A stretch of 64,000 nt of DNA, taken from contig NZ_JADQDQ010000002.1 in NCBI RefSeq assembly GCF_015694725.1, positions 1-64,000 of the forward strand, read 5' to 3'. This DNA comes from Hymenobacter jeongseonensis (GTDB lineage Bacteria; Bacteroidota; Bacteroidia; Cytophagales; Hymenobacteraceae). Shown piece by piece: positions 17,559-26,671 of this stretch. Below the pieces are notes generated by a model. The model had not been told where the DNA came from, did not search any database, and saw only the letters and a program-made list of their open reading frames with translations. Made by a program: the position numbers and the translations under genes. How positions within the stretch are numbered: position 1 is the stretch's first letter; every line of letters starts with the position of its first letter.

Positions 17559-19232
17559 ATGCAACCACTCGTAAAACGCGCCCCTCGTTCGCTGGTTGGC
17601 TGGCCTCTCCCGGCAGCACCCCGGGTGTGGGCGCCCCTTAGCGCACGCACCCAGCGCGCCCTGATTTACGGGTTGCTGGGCCTGGGAGTGTTTTTCCGGT
17701 TGTTTCATTTTTTTAACAACCGGTCCTTCTTCATCGATGAGCTGTTTTTGAGCGTCAACCTGATAAAGATGAATTTTCGGGAGTTGGCCACGCTGCCGTT
17801 CGAGTACGAGCAAAAAGCGCCGCTGGGCTACCTGTGGGCGGCGCGCTTTTTCGTGGCCTTGTTTGGCCAGCAGGAACCGGCCCTTCGCTTGTTTTCGCTG
17901 CTGTGCGGGCTGGGGACGCTGTTTTTGTTTGTGCCGGTGGCGCGGGGCTTCCTCAGGTCCTGGGGCGCGGTGGTGGCGGTGGGGGCGCTGGCCCTGGCCT
18001 ACCCGGCCATTTACCACGCCGTGGAGGCCAAGCAGTACAGCGCCGAGCTGCTGGCCACGGTAGTAGCCCTGTGGCTTTACCTCAGGTTCCAGCAGGCCCA
18101 TTCAATTGCGGCGCTGGTGGCGTGGGGCCTGGGGGGCGGACTGCTGCTCTGGTTTTCGTTTCCCACCATCTTCGTGCTGGCGGGCATCGGGGTGGGCCTT
18201 TGGTGCCGCGCGCTGCTGCTCCGGGACTGGCAGCGCTGCGCGCGGCTGCTGATTCCGGGCGTGCTGTGGGGGGTGAGCTTCGGGCTCGTGTACTACTTTT
18301 TTGTGGCCAATTACCAGGATTCGGGCTGGCTGGCGTACTTCTTCAAAATTAAATACGCCGGCTACTGGCCCCTGCTGCAGCCCGTGGCCGCGGCCAAATG
18401 GCTGGTGCTGAAAACCTACGCATTTTTCACGCATCCGCTGGGCCTGCTGCTCGAAGTCGACAACAGCCGCCACTACTTCGGGCTGAAGCACGTGCTGAAA
18501 CTGGGCTGGCTATATGTGCCGCTCACCGGCCTGGGAGCCTATTATTGCTTCCGAAAAAGCCCGCAAAATTTTCTGGTTCTCGGCTTGCCCGTGGTGTTTA
18601 CGCTGCTGGCGTCGGCGGCAAATCAATACCCGTTTCACCAGCGGTTCACGCTGTTTCTGGCGCCTATTGCGCTGCTGGCGCTGGCTTTTGGCACCCAACA
18701 GCTGGTGGGCCGCTTTTTCCCGCGCCAAGCGGCCTTTTATGGGCTGCTGGGGCTGCTCTTGGTGCCTTCGCTGGCCAATTCGACCCGACAGGTTATCGAC
18801 CCCGACACTTTTTATAACCGCGAGTATTACCGCGAGGCCATGTTTTTCGTGAATGACCGATACCGGGCCGGCGACGCCGTGTACGTGTACTGGAACATGC
18901 GGCAGGCCTACGACTATTACCACGCCGCGTACCACCTAAAATACCCCGCTACCAAAGCCCGCTTCGTTAAAAACCAGTCGACCAGCCAGGCCCACTACCT
19001 GCAAAACCTGCGGCCTGACTTTGCGGCCTTCCGGGGCAAAAAGCGGCTGTGGTTTATTTACGACCGCAACAACCGCGACGCCATTGGCGACTACGTGGAC
19101 CAGCCGGCCTGGTACCACGCCCAAGCCATGCCGCCCGGCCGGCTACTAAACGAACATTTTTCGAAGCTGGGCACGGCCGTGGCGCATTTCCGTAAGGGGT
19201 ACTACGAAGTGGTATTATACGAGTTGGACTGA
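17559..19232 (+). CDS. GT39/PMT-like membrane glycosyltransferase (GT-C fold)
   Basis: The protein has 557 residues with about 10-11 hydrophobic segments. The first periplasmic loop holds FFIDE (D60, E61), the acidic pair typical of PMT/ArnT-type GT-C enzymes, followed by EYEQKAPLGYLW. GT-C enzymes use polyprenyl-phosphate sugars as donors at the periplasmic face. The position directly after the HAD-UbiA pair suggests it could use the product of that pair. The soluble C-terminal part (about 430-557) is variable. Acceptor unknown: EPS, lipid A or protein. Confidence 0.82.
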   Translation: MQPLVKRAPRSLVGWPLPAAPRVWAPLSARTQRALIYGLLGLGVFFRLFHFFNNRSFFIDELFLSVNLIKMNFRELATLPFEYEQKAPLGYLWAARFFVALFGQQEPALRLFSLLCGLGTLFLFVPVARGFLRSWGAVVAVGALALAYPAIYHAVEAKQYSAELLATVVALWLYLRFQQAHSIAALVAWGLGGGLLLWFSFPTIFVLAGIGVGLWCRALLLRDWQRCARLLIPGVLWGVSFGLVYYFFVANYQDSGWLAYFFKIKYAGYWPLLQPVAAAKWLVLKTYAFFTHPLGLLLEVDNSRHYFGLKHVLKLGWLYVPLTGLGAYYCFRKSPQNFLVLGLPVVFTLLASAANQYPFHQRFTLFLAPIALLALAFGTQQLVGRFFPRQAAFYGLLGLLLVPSLANSTRQVIDPDTFYNREYYREAMFFVNDRYRAGDAVYVYWNMRQAYDYYHAAYHLKYPATKARFVKNQSTSQAHYLQNLRPDFAAFRGKKRLWFIYDRNNRDAIGDYVDQPAWYHAQAMPPGRLLNEHFSKLGTAVAHFRKGYYEVVLYELD

Positions 19233-19325
19233 GCAAAACTACTCTGTTGCAGCTGCTTCGATTCATTCCCATTTAATTTAGACGACAGCCCTTTTCGGAC
19301 TCCGGGCCAGCCCCGCCCGCACCGC

Positions 19326-20690
19326 ATGAAGACCTCCCTGTTCCAGAAGCTTCACCCCTACCTCAGCAACCAGCAGTTCATGTCGTTGGTCGGCAACCTC
19401 ACGGTGTCGGCGATGAGCATTATCTCGGTTTCGCTGCTGTTTCGGGCGCTGCCGGCCCGGGAAATTGGCCTGTGGGTGGTGTTCATGACGGCCGTGGGCC
19501 TGGCCGATTCGTTTCGGGCCGGCTTTCTCACCACGGCTTTCATTCGGGCCCGCTCGGGGGCTACGCCCGCCCGCGCGGCCGAAGTCACGGGTTCGGCCTG
19601 GGCCATTGCGCTGGCCATCAGCGGCCTGCTGGGCTTGCTCAACCTGGGCGGCTGGTTGGTCTTCGGCCACAGTGCCGATGCGGCCACGGCCCTGTTGCTG
19701 CGCTGGTTTGGCGTGGTGGTGGTGGCCACGCTGCCGTATTTCATGGCCGCGTGCGTCATGCAGTCGGCCATGCGGTTCGACCGCATTCTCTACATCCGGC
19801 TGTTGTCGCAGGGCTTGTTTGTGCTCGGCATCATTGCCCTGATAATGACCGGTACCACTACCCTGAACCGGGTGGTGTATGCCTACGTGGGAGCCTCCGC
19901 TGGCACCAGCCTGCTCATGCTGGCCTGGGGCTGGGCCGGGGCCGGCAGCCTGGGCCGGCGCAGTGCTGCCTGCATGCGCGAGTTGGGCCACTTTGGCAAG
20001 TACAGCGTGGGGAGCTACGTGGGAGCCAACCTGCTGCGCAGCTCCGACACCTTCATTATCAACTACCTGCTGGGGCCGGCCCCGCTGGCGGTGTACAACC
20101 TGGCCGGGCGCTTCATGGAAATCATTGAAATTCCGTTGCGCAGCTTCGTGGCCACGGCCATGCCGGCCATGTCGGCCGCCTTCAACCTGGGCCGGCTGCC
20201 GGAAGTGGCGCGGCTGCTGCGCAAAAACGCCGGCATGCTCACCTGGGCCTTCGTGCCGGTTATTCTGGTGACCATGCTGGTGGCCGAGCTTCCGGTTTAC
20301 CTCATCGGCGGCCCCAAATACCAGCACACCGAAGCGGCCAACCTGCTGCGCATCAGCATGGCTCTGGCCCTGCTCTACCCCATCGACCGGTTTGTGGGCG
20401 TGACCCTCGACGTGGTGAACCAGCCCCGCCTGAACCTGGTAAAAGTGTTTCTGATGCTGGCCGTGAACGTGGTGGGCGACGTGGCGGCGCTGCTGCTTTT
20501 TGGCAACATCTACGGCGTGGCCTTTGCCAGCCTGCCCACCGGCATCGCCGGCTTTGTCTTCGGCTACGTCCACCTCAAAAAGCACTTGCCCTTGTCCGTC
20601 CGCGGCATTATGAGCACCGGAATGCAGGAAATTCGGCTGCTGGGCTTGCGTTTTCTCAGCAAAGCGGCGGCAGTGCTCAAGCCTGGCTGA
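19326..20690 (+). CDS. Wzx-type polysaccharide flippase (MOP superfamily)
   Basis: The protein has 454 residues with 12-14 hydrophobic helices and few charges outside short loops. The start NQQFMSLVGNLTVSAMSIISVSL and the central GKYSVGSYVGANLLRSSDTFIINYLLG segment match lipid-linked oligosaccharide flippases of the MOP superfamily. It would turn the undecaprenyl-linked repeat unit to the periplasmic side for the polymerase at 7253. The gap of 93 bp to the gene upstream fits a common transcript. Confidence 0.88.
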   Translation: MKTSLFQKLHPYLSNQQFMSLVGNLTVSAMSIISVSLLFRALPAREIGLWVVFMTAVGLADSFRAGFLTTAFIRARSGATPARAAEVTGSAWAIALAISGLLGLLNLGGWLVFGHSADAATALLLRWFGVVVVATLPYFMAACVMQSAMRFDRILYIRLLSQGLFVLGIIALIMTGTTTLNRVVYAYVGASAGTSLLMLAWGWAGAGSLGRRSAACMRELGHFGKYSVGSYVGANLLRSSDTFIINYLLGPAPLAVYNLAGRFMEIIEIPLRSFVATAMPAMSAAFNLGRLPEVARLLRKNAGMLTWAFVPVILVTMLVAELPVYLIGGPKYQHTEAANLLRISMALALLYPIDRFVGVTLDVVNQPRLNLVKVFLMLAVNVVGDVAALLLFGNIYGVAFASLPTGIAGFVFGYVHLKKHLPLSVRGIMSTGMQEIRLLGLRFLSKAAAVLKPG

Positions 20691-20888
20691 TGATGGTTGC
20701 CGGCGGGCGGCACGGTCACTAAAATCGGCACCCGCATTCCAAGCGCCGCCCTGGTTTTAACGGCCGAGGTTGTGCGGTTTTCAGGATATCGAAACTTTAA
20801 TTCGGCCGTAAGCGAGTACAATTCACTAAAATAAGCTGTTGCAAACGGGCGTCTCGCTCGCTTGCAAAAACAGGAAAACCTCTTTGTT

Positions 20889-21767
20889 ATGAGAATAGCT
20901 CACTTAATCATGGTCCACAAAAATGCCGGGCAAGTGGAACGCCTGATTAACGCGCTGTCGCACGAGCAGTTTGATTTCTACATTCACCTCGATGCCAAAG
21001 TCGACCGCCAGCAATTCGAGTATCTGGCGCGCATGCCCCGGGTCAGGTTCATTGCACAACGGCAGGTGGTGCGGTGGGCCGCTTTCAGCTTCGTGGAGGC
21101 CACGGTGGAGAGCCTGCGGGAAATCCTCGCGTCCGGCATCCGTTACGATTTCATCAACCTGCTGAGCGGGCAGGATTATCCCATCAAACCCGCCGACAGC
21201 ATCTACCGCTTTTTTGCCCGGCACGTGGGGGCCACCTTCCTCTCCTACGAGCCGCAGCAGGGGTCGGCGTGGTGGGGCCACGCCATCACCCGCATCGAGC
21301 AGTACCACCTGATTTACTTTGACTTCAAATTCCAATACCGGCTGCAGCAGCTCGTCAACCTGGTGCTGCCAAAGCGCACGTTCCCGTTGCCCTACACGCT
21401 CTACGGCGGTTCGTGCGGCTCGTGGTGGACCATGGGCGTCGATTGCGCCGCTTACCTCGTCAACTTCCTCGACAGCCACGCGGCGCTGCGGCGGTTCAGC
21501 CGCTTCACCTGGGGCTCCGATGAATTTTTGGTTTCCACCATCCTGCTGAATTCTCCCCTCAAGGACAACATCATCAACAACAACTACCGCTACATCGACT
21601 GGTCGGGCGGCGGCGCCAACCCCAAAATTCTTACCGTGGCCGACGCCAGCAAGCTGGCACAGAGCCCCAATTTATTCGCTCGCAAGTTCGACACCGCCAA
21701 GGATGCCGAAATATTGAACATCATCGACCACACCATGAATCACACGCAGCCTCGCGTACCGGCCTAG
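20889..21767 (+). CDS. Core-2/I-branching-type glycosyltransferase (GT14)
   Basis: The protein has 292 residues from ATG 20889; an upstream TTG in frame is less likely because the conserved start is MRIAHLIMVHKN. Family marks are FYIHLDAKVD, FINLLSGQDYPI, GGSCGSWWTM and FTWGSDEFLVSTILLNSP, the set seen in bacterial beta-1,6-N-acetylglucosaminyltransferase-like (xylosyltransferase-like) proteins. It probably adds a branch or decoration in the same EPS pathway. A 198-bp AT-richer gap upstream could hold its own promoter. Confidence 0.87.
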   Translation: MRIAHLIMVHKNAGQVERLINALSHEQFDFYIHLDAKVDRQQFEYLARMPRVRFIAQRQVVRWAAFSFVEATVESLREILASGIRYDFINLLSGQDYPIKPADSIYRFFARHVGATFLSYEPQQGSAWWGHAITRIEQYHLIYFDFKFQYRLQQLVNLVLPKRTFPLPYTLYGGSCGSWWTMGVDCAAYLVNFLDSHAALRRFSRFTWGSDEFLVSTILLNSPLKDNIINNNYRYIDWSGGGANPKILTVADASKLAQSPNLFARKFDTAKDAEILNIIDHTMNHTQPRVPA

Positions 21768-21835
21768 CGCCAACGAGCCGCGTCACAGTAAGTCACCCGC
21801 TATTCGCTTCTTCCACCCTGCTGTGAGTATTGAGC

Positions 21836-22843
21836 ATGACCCAACACGTAATTCTCGCGTACGGCCAGGAAACCGAGCTTTGGCGCGCCACTTTTGCCGT
21901 CTTGAGCTTTTATGCCTGGTACGAGGGCAACCGCGCCGACGTCCACACGGTGGTGTTCACCGATAAGCCGGAATTCTTTGCGCCACATTTCGATGGGTTG
22001 CCGGTTGACTACGGCCTGCTCACCCCCACCGGGCTGGCCGAAATGCGCGGGCCGCACCAATACATTCACCGGGTGAAGCCGGCCGTTATCCAACGGGTTT
22101 TTGGGGAATACCCGGGCGACAACCTGCTATTCTGCGATTCAGACACCTTTTTCATTGCCCCGGCCGACGCCCTGCTCCGCAGCGTACGGGCCGATGTGAG
22201 CGTGATGCACCTGCGCGAATTCAATTTTGAAGAGGCCGTGCACGTGTACGCCGGCTTCACGCCGGCCAACCAGGACCGATACCCGCGGCGGTTTATCGAG
22301 CTGATTGAAAAGCGCACGTTCCCGGTGGGCGGCGTGGAGCGGAAGTTCGAGAAAACCCACTTCATCTGGAATTCCGGGGTGTTGGGATTGAGCCACGAAG
22401 TAGGCCGGCTGATGCCCGAAATCGGCGCGCTCAACGATGCGTTTTACGCCGGCAGCGGCTGGATTACCAGCGAGCAAATTGCCTTTTCTCTGGCCCTGCC
22501 CTTCACCACCAGCCTTATTGCCAGCAGCCAGTACGTGCTGCACTACTGGGGCCAGCAGCAAAAAACACTGATGGATGGCTTGCTCAGCCGGCTCACCAAC
22601 CCCAACTTCCAGGCGTTGCCCCACTCCGAGAAATTGGCTGAGGTGAAGCGCCTGACCCGGGTGTGGCGCCGCACCGTCCAGCTCAGTCAGGTGCGCGAAG
22701 GAGCCCTGTATGCCTTCTCGAAAGGCGAGCTAAAAGCTGGCGTAAAGTGCGCGGCCAAAGCCTTTTTTGCCTCGCCCTTCGATGCCGATTTTGCCAAGAA
22801 ACTGCTCACCGTATTCCGACAGAAGTTGACCAGCTCCGTTTGA
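21836..22843 (+). CDS. Putative nucleotide-diphospho-sugar glycosyltransferase
   Basis: The protein has 335 residues from ATG 21836, 68 bp after the GT14 gene. The N-terminal half reads as a GT-A fold: ILAYGQETELWRATFAVLSF, VVFTDKPEFF and CDSDTFF (D101-D103), which is the metal-binding DxD. The C-terminal half contains HFIWNSGVLGLSHEVG and ends in a helical, basic tail. I recognise the fold but not a named subfamily. It closes the EPS gene run and is followed 51 nt later by a palindromic repeat. Confidence 0.75.
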   Translation: MTQHVILAYGQETELWRATFAVLSFYAWYEGNRADVHTVVFTDKPEFFAPHFDGLPVDYGLLTPTGLAEMRGPHQYIHRVKPAVIQRVFGEYPGDNLLFCDSDTFFIAPADALLRSVRADVSVMHLREFNFEEAVHVYAGFTPANQDRYPRRFIELIEKRTFPVGGVERKFEKTHFIWNSGVLGLSHEVGRLMPEIGALNDAFYAGSGWITSEQIAFSLALPFTTSLIASSQYVLHYWGQQQKTLMDGLLSRLTNPNFQALPHSEKLAEVKRLTRVWRRTVQLSQVREGALYAFSKGELKAGVKCAAKAFFASPFDADFAKKLLTVFRQKLTSSV

Positions 22844-22894
22844 GCTATTGATTCAGAGCCTATTTATTTACAGCCTGTTCTGGATTCTAATTTT

Positions 22895-22984
22895 GTCATG
22901 CTGAGCGGAGTTGAAGCATCTCTACCGCAGTAGTAAACCTGATTAGTTGCGCAGTAGAGATGCTTCGACTCCGCTCAGCATGAC
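22895..22984. repeat. Palindromic intergenic element, copy A
   Basis: Arms 22895-22925 and 22954-22984 are inverted repeats matching at 30 of 31 bases with a 28-nt spacer. The ends read GTCATG / CATGAC and the inner arms end in GCATCTC / GAGATGC, the same frame as copies at 33.5, 34.4, 35.6 and 36.9 kb. The middle of the arms (GAGCGGAGTTGAAGC) differs from those copies but still pairs with its partner. It lies 51 nt after a stop codon. Confidence 0.9.
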
Positions 22985-23065
22985 GTTCTGGAAGACGTTC
23001 TGGGAAACGTTAAAGCAAGTACCTCGCTTTATTCAGCATAAATTTCAACTCCCGATTACTCACCA

Positions 23066-24529
23066 TTGACCGCTCCCAGCTTGACTAAGCGAGATTTTGA
23101 TGCCGTGGTGGTGGGCTCCGGTCCCAATGGGCTGGCGGCCGCCATCACTCTGCAGCAGGCGGGCCTGTCGGTGTTGTTGCTGGAGGGCAAAAACAGCGTG
23201 GGCGGCGGGTTACGCACGGCGGAGCTTACCCTGCCGGGCTTTCGGCACGACGTCTGTTCCGCCATTCACCCGCTTGCGGCGGAGTCGCCGTTTTTCAAAA
23301 CCCTGCCCTTGCAGGCGCACGGCCTGGAATACATTTACCCGCCCGTGGCCACCGCCCACCCGCTCGCCAACGGCACGGCCGCCGTGCTGGAGCAGTCGAT
23401 GGCCGCCACCGTGGCCCGACTGGGAATGGATGCGTCAGCTTACCAACGGTTGATATCGCCTGTGGCGAACGATTGGCCTGCGCTGGGGCCCGCAATCCTT
23501 GGCCCGCTGCGGTGGCCAAAGCACCCGTTGGCAATGGCTCAGTTTGGATTGAAAGGGCTGTTGCCGGCCAGCACGTTTGCCAACCTTCACCTGAAAACGA
23601 CCGAGGCCCGGGCGTTGTGGGGCGGCATGGCCGCGCACGCCCAGCTGCCCCTCACCCACGTGGCCACTTCAGCCATTGGCCTGGTACTACTGGCCATGGG
23701 GCACCGGCACGGCTGGCCGCTGCCCAAAGGCGGGTCGCAGGCCATCGCCACGGCGCTCACCGCTTATTTCGTGTCGCTGGGCGGGCAGGTGCAAACCAAT
23801 TTCTACGTAAAATCCCTGGCGCAATTGCCGTCGGCGCACGCCGTGCTGCTAGACGTTACGCCCCGGCAGCTGCTCGGTATTGCGGGCCATGCGTTTTCGG
23901 CGCTCTACAAGTGGCAACTCGAACGCTACCGCTACGGCATGGGCGTGTTTAAAATAGACTGGGCCCTGGCGGAGCCCATTCCGTTCACCGCGCCCGACTG
24001 TCGGCGGGCGGGCACCGTTCACCTCGGCAACACGCTGGAGGAAATCACCGCCGCCGAGCAGCTCACCTGGAACGGCACGCACCCTGAAAAGCCCTTCGTG
24101 CTACTGGCCCAACAAAGCCTGTTCGACACTACCCGCGCCCCCACCGGGCAGCACACGGCCTGGGCTTATTGCCACGTGCCGCATGGCTCGACCCGGGATA
24201 TGACCGCCGCCATCGAGCAGCAAGTAGAACGCTTTGCACCGGGCTTTCGGGAGCGAATTCTGGCCCGGCACGTGCTTAACACGGCCCAGATGGAAGACTA
24301 CAACCCCAATTATATCGGCGGCGACATCAACGGCGGGGTGCTGGACATTGGCCAGCTGTTTACGCGGCCCGTACTGCGCTTTTCGCCTTACCAAACCTCG
24401 GCCAAAGGCCTGTATATCTGCTCCTCCTCTACCCCGCCCGGCGGGGGCGTGCATGGCATGTGCGGCTACCACGCGGCCAGGCGGGCGTTGCAGGATGTGT
24501 TTGGCGTGCGGCTGCCGGGGTTGGCGTAG
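23066..24529 (+). CDS. FAD-dependent oxidoreductase, phytoene dehydrogenase / PYROXD2-like
   Basis: The protein has 487 residues. The N-terminus has the dinucleotide-binding motif VVGSGPNGLAAAITLQQAG followed by an acidic strand end (LLLEG), and the C-terminus has STPPGGGVHGMCGYHAA, the FAD-contacting end of CrtI-type amine-oxidase-fold flavoproteins. The closest recalled group is PYROXD2-like; no carotenoid genes are nearby, so a pigment role should not be assumed. There is no ATG near the start; TTG 23066 is used here and TTG 23081 is an alternative. The gene stands between palindrome copy A and the GMC cluster. Confidence 0.85.
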   Translation: MTAPSLTKRDFDAVVVGSGPNGLAAAITLQQAGLSVLLLEGKNSVGGGLRTAELTLPGFRHDVCSAIHPLAAESPFFKTLPLQAHGLEYIYPPVATAHPLANGTAAVLEQSMAATVARLGMDASAYQRLISPVANDWPALGPAILGPLRWPKHPLAMAQFGLKGLLPASTFANLHLKTTEARALWGGMAAHAQLPLTHVATSAIGLVLLAMGHRHGWPLPKGGSQAIATALTAYFVSLGGQVQTNFYVKSLAQLPSAHAVLLDVTPRQLLGIAGHAFSALYKWQLERYRYGMGVFKIDWALAEPIPFTAPDCRRAGTVHLGNTLEEITAAEQLTWNGTHPEKPFVLLAQQSLFDTTRAPTGQHTAWAYCHVPHGSTRDMTAAIEQQVERFAPGFRERILARHVLNTAQMEDYNPNYIGGDINGGVLDIGQLFTRPVLRFSPYQTSAKGLYICSSSTPPGGGVHGMCGYHAARRALQDVFGVRLPGLA

Positions 24530-24563
24530 CGCTTAGTATCCGGCCTTGCGCATGGGCAAGCGG

Positions 24564-24571
24564 TAGTTTTG
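24564..24571 (+). promoter_or_regulatory. Possible -7 box (TAGTTTTG) upstream of the GMC cluster
   Basis: An exact match to the Bacteroidota TAnnTTTG box in the 225-bp AT-rich gap before the GMC oxidoreductase. A TTG lies only 15 nt upstream, shorter than the usual 17-23, so support is weak. Confidence 0.3.
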
Positions 24572-24754
24572 TTGCCCCCAAAAAGCCCGACAATAACATA
24601 AACAAACGACTAATTATTTTAATTTATCTAATTAATTATTCAGTTCCACAAGTTATTTTCGTGTACTACGTCCTGCTGAGCCTATCACGGGGCCAGCCTG
24701 GGCCAGTGGTTTCCGCCGGCAACTGCTTTTTTCTGGTACCGAACATCTGTGTTG

Positions 24755-26191
24755 ATGAAAAGCACCGCTTACGATTTACTTGTGGTCGGAACGGGCTTTG
24801 CCTCGACCTTTTTTCTGAAGCAGTATTTGAGCAAAGCGCCCGCTACGGCCAGGGTGCTGGTGCTGGAGCGGGGCCACCTGTATCCGCGGGCCGAACGCGT
24901 GAAGGAAATCCTTGGCCAGGAAACCGCTTATGCCAAGCTCAATCCGCTGGCCAACGACACGTTTGAGAACCACAACCGCGGCAAGGACTGGCATTTCAGT
25001 GTGGGCTTTGGGGGCAGCTCCAACTGCTGGTACGGCTGCACGCCGCGCTTTTTGCCCTCCGATTTCCGGATGAAAACCCTGTATGGAATCGGCAACGACT
25101 GGCCGGTGCAGTACGACGAACTGGACCCGTACTACGAGCAGGTGGAAGACCTGATGGCCATCTCCGGCCCGGCCGAAACGCCCTACCCGCGCAAAAAGGC
25201 CTACGCCCAGCCGCCGCACCTGTTCACGGCCGTCGACACCCTTCTGCACCGGCAATACGGCAAGCTCTACATCAGCCAGCCCACGGCCCGCGCCCGCGTG
25301 GCCACGCACGGCCGCAACCCCTGCTGCGCCAGCGCCGTGTGCAGTGTGTGCCCCGTAGATGCCAAATTCACCATCGAAAACTCGAACTTCCGGGTGTACG
25401 ACGACCCGCGCGTGGAGCTGCTGCACGGCGCGCAAGTGTATGGCTTGGAGCTGGTGCAGGACCGGGTGCGCAAGGTCAGTTTCCACCGAAATGCCCAGGA
25501 CCAGCACGTCGGCGCCGAGGTGGTGGCCTTGGGCGCCAATGCCCTGTTCAACGCCAACATTCTCCTGAATTCCGGCGATAAAAACCCCTTCACCGGGCGC
25601 GGGCTGGGCGAGCAGCTGGGCCTGCAAGCGCACGTGTACCTCGACAACCTGCAAAGCCTGGGCGGCAGCACCTGGGTAAATGCTAACGGCTATATGCTCT
25701 ACGACGGCGAGCACCGCAAGGAGTACGCGGCCTGCCTCATGGAATCCAGCAACGCCCCGTTCTTCCGCCCCGAAAGCGGCAAATGGCGCAACATGGCCAG
25801 CTTCCGCATGATTTTCGAAGACCTGCCGGACGCCGACAACTACGTGGCCACCACCGCGGATATTATGAAGCCGGCCATCCACTTCAAAGGCCCCTCGGAC
25901 TACACCCGCAAGGCCATTGAGCGCATGAAGCAGCGTCTGCCCGCAGTGCTGGCCTGCCTGCCCGTCGAGCAGATTATCTACGACCAGCCCTACGCCTCCG
26001 AAGCGCACATCCTGGGCACCACGCGCATGAGCGTTTCGGCCGCGCAAGGCGTGGTAGACAAGCACTTGCGGCACCACCAGTACCGCAACCTGTTTGTGCT
26101 GGGCAGCGGCAGCTTTACTACCTACACCCCCGCCAACCCCACCCTCACGCTGTCGGCGCTGTCGCTGCTGGCCGCCGACCAATCATTCTAG
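24755..26191 (+). CDS. GMC-family oxidoreductase
   Basis: The protein has 478 residues from ATG 24755. An N-terminal FAD-binding segment (DLLVVGTGFASTFF), the GGSSNCWYGC region and a C-terminal GMC_oxred_C part (EAHILGTTRM with H418, then NPTLTLSALSLLA near 461) define the family, which oxidises alcohols or sugars with FAD. A Cys group (CCASAVCSVCP, about 190-200) is unusual for classical GMC enzymes and may bind metal. No signal peptide is present, but the next gene, 18 bp downstream, encodes a Tat-signal protein that could carry it across the membrane, as for gluconate dehydrogenase-type complexes. The substrate is unknown. Confidence 0.88.
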   Translation: MKSTAYDLLVVGTGFASTFFLKQYLSKAPATARVLVLERGHLYPRAERVKEILGQETAYAKLNPLANDTFENHNRGKDWHFSVGFGGSSNCWYGCTPRFLPSDFRMKTLYGIGNDWPVQYDELDPYYEQVEDLMAISGPAETPYPRKKAYAQPPHLFTAVDTLLHRQYGKLYISQPTARARVATHGRNPCCASAVCSVCPVDAKFTIENSNFRVYDDPRVELLHGAQVYGLELVQDRVRKVSFHRNAQDQHVGAEVVALGANALFNANILLNSGDKNPFTGRGLGEQLGLQAHVYLDNLQSLGGSTWVNANGYMLYDGEHRKEYAACLMESSNAPFFRPESGKWRNMASFRMIFEDLPDADNYVATTADIMKPAIHFKGPSDYTRKAIERMKQRLPAVLACLPVEQIIYDQPYASEAHILGTTRMSVSAAQGVVDKHLRHHQYRNLFVLGSGSFTTYTPANPTLTLSALSLLAADQSF

Positions 26192-26209
26192 CTTTTTACC
26201 AGCCTTGCT

Positions 26210-26635
26210 ATGCGCAGAAGAAGCTTTTTGCAACTCGTGGGCCTGGGCGCCGCTGCCGTGGCCGTGCCCGCCGGCGTGGCGTACTCCGCCTCCGTGGAAG
26301 ACGCCCTGGCCGGCATCATCCTGCATGAATTTCATTTCCTGAAAATAGACCGCACAGGCGTCGACGAATTTGTGGCCGACTATTACAAACGGACGGGCGC
26401 CAACCAGCAGTTCTTCCTGAACGTGAAGACCAAAGCCTACTATTTATTAAAAATAGATTCCGAACGGTCGCAATTAGTCCGGACGTTGACGACGCTCTAT
26501 TTGCTATCAACCGATTTTTTTCTGAATCGGATGGATGAACGCAAAGAAGTCAAGTATCTGGGCTGGTACAATCCGCACAAAACGCCGTGCGCCAATCCTT
26601 TTTCCGCGCTCTATTACCCACCCGCTGCTAGCTGA
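26210..26635 (+). CDS. Small Tat-signal protein, probable partner of the GMC oxidoreductase
   Basis: The protein has 141 residues beginning MRRRSFLQLVG, a twin-arginine motif followed by a hydrophobic stretch and an AYS-type cleavage region (about 26). The mature part is helical, with one Cys near the end. It is placed like subunit 3 of gluconate 2-dehydrogenase, next to a GMC large subunit that lacks its own signal, so co-export is plausible. I do not recognise the mature domain securely. Confidence 0.65.
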   Translation: MRRRSFLQLVGLGAAAVAVPAGVAYSASVEDALAGIILHEFHFLKIDRTGVDEFVADYYKRTGANQQFFLNVKTKAYYLLKIDSERSQLVRTLTTLYLLSTDFFLNRMDERKEVKYLGWYNPHKTPCANPFSALYYPPAAS

Positions 26636-26671
26636 ATTCCCGTCTGTTTCTCCCTCCGCTCGCTCACCTTC

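Noticed and set aside
19278..20585. Minus-strand frame of 435 codons opposite the Wzx flippase
   Set aside because: Very rich in His, Gln and Gly, with no motif; the plus-strand flippase is clear.
23066..24529. Carotenoid biosynthesis role for the CrtI-like flavoprotein
   Set aside because: No crtB, crtY or other carotenoid gene is nearby and the sequence is closer to PYROXD2-type proteins.
24776..26182. Minus-strand frame of 468 codons opposite the GMC gene
   Set aside because: Antisense shadow; the plus strand carries complete GMC motifs.
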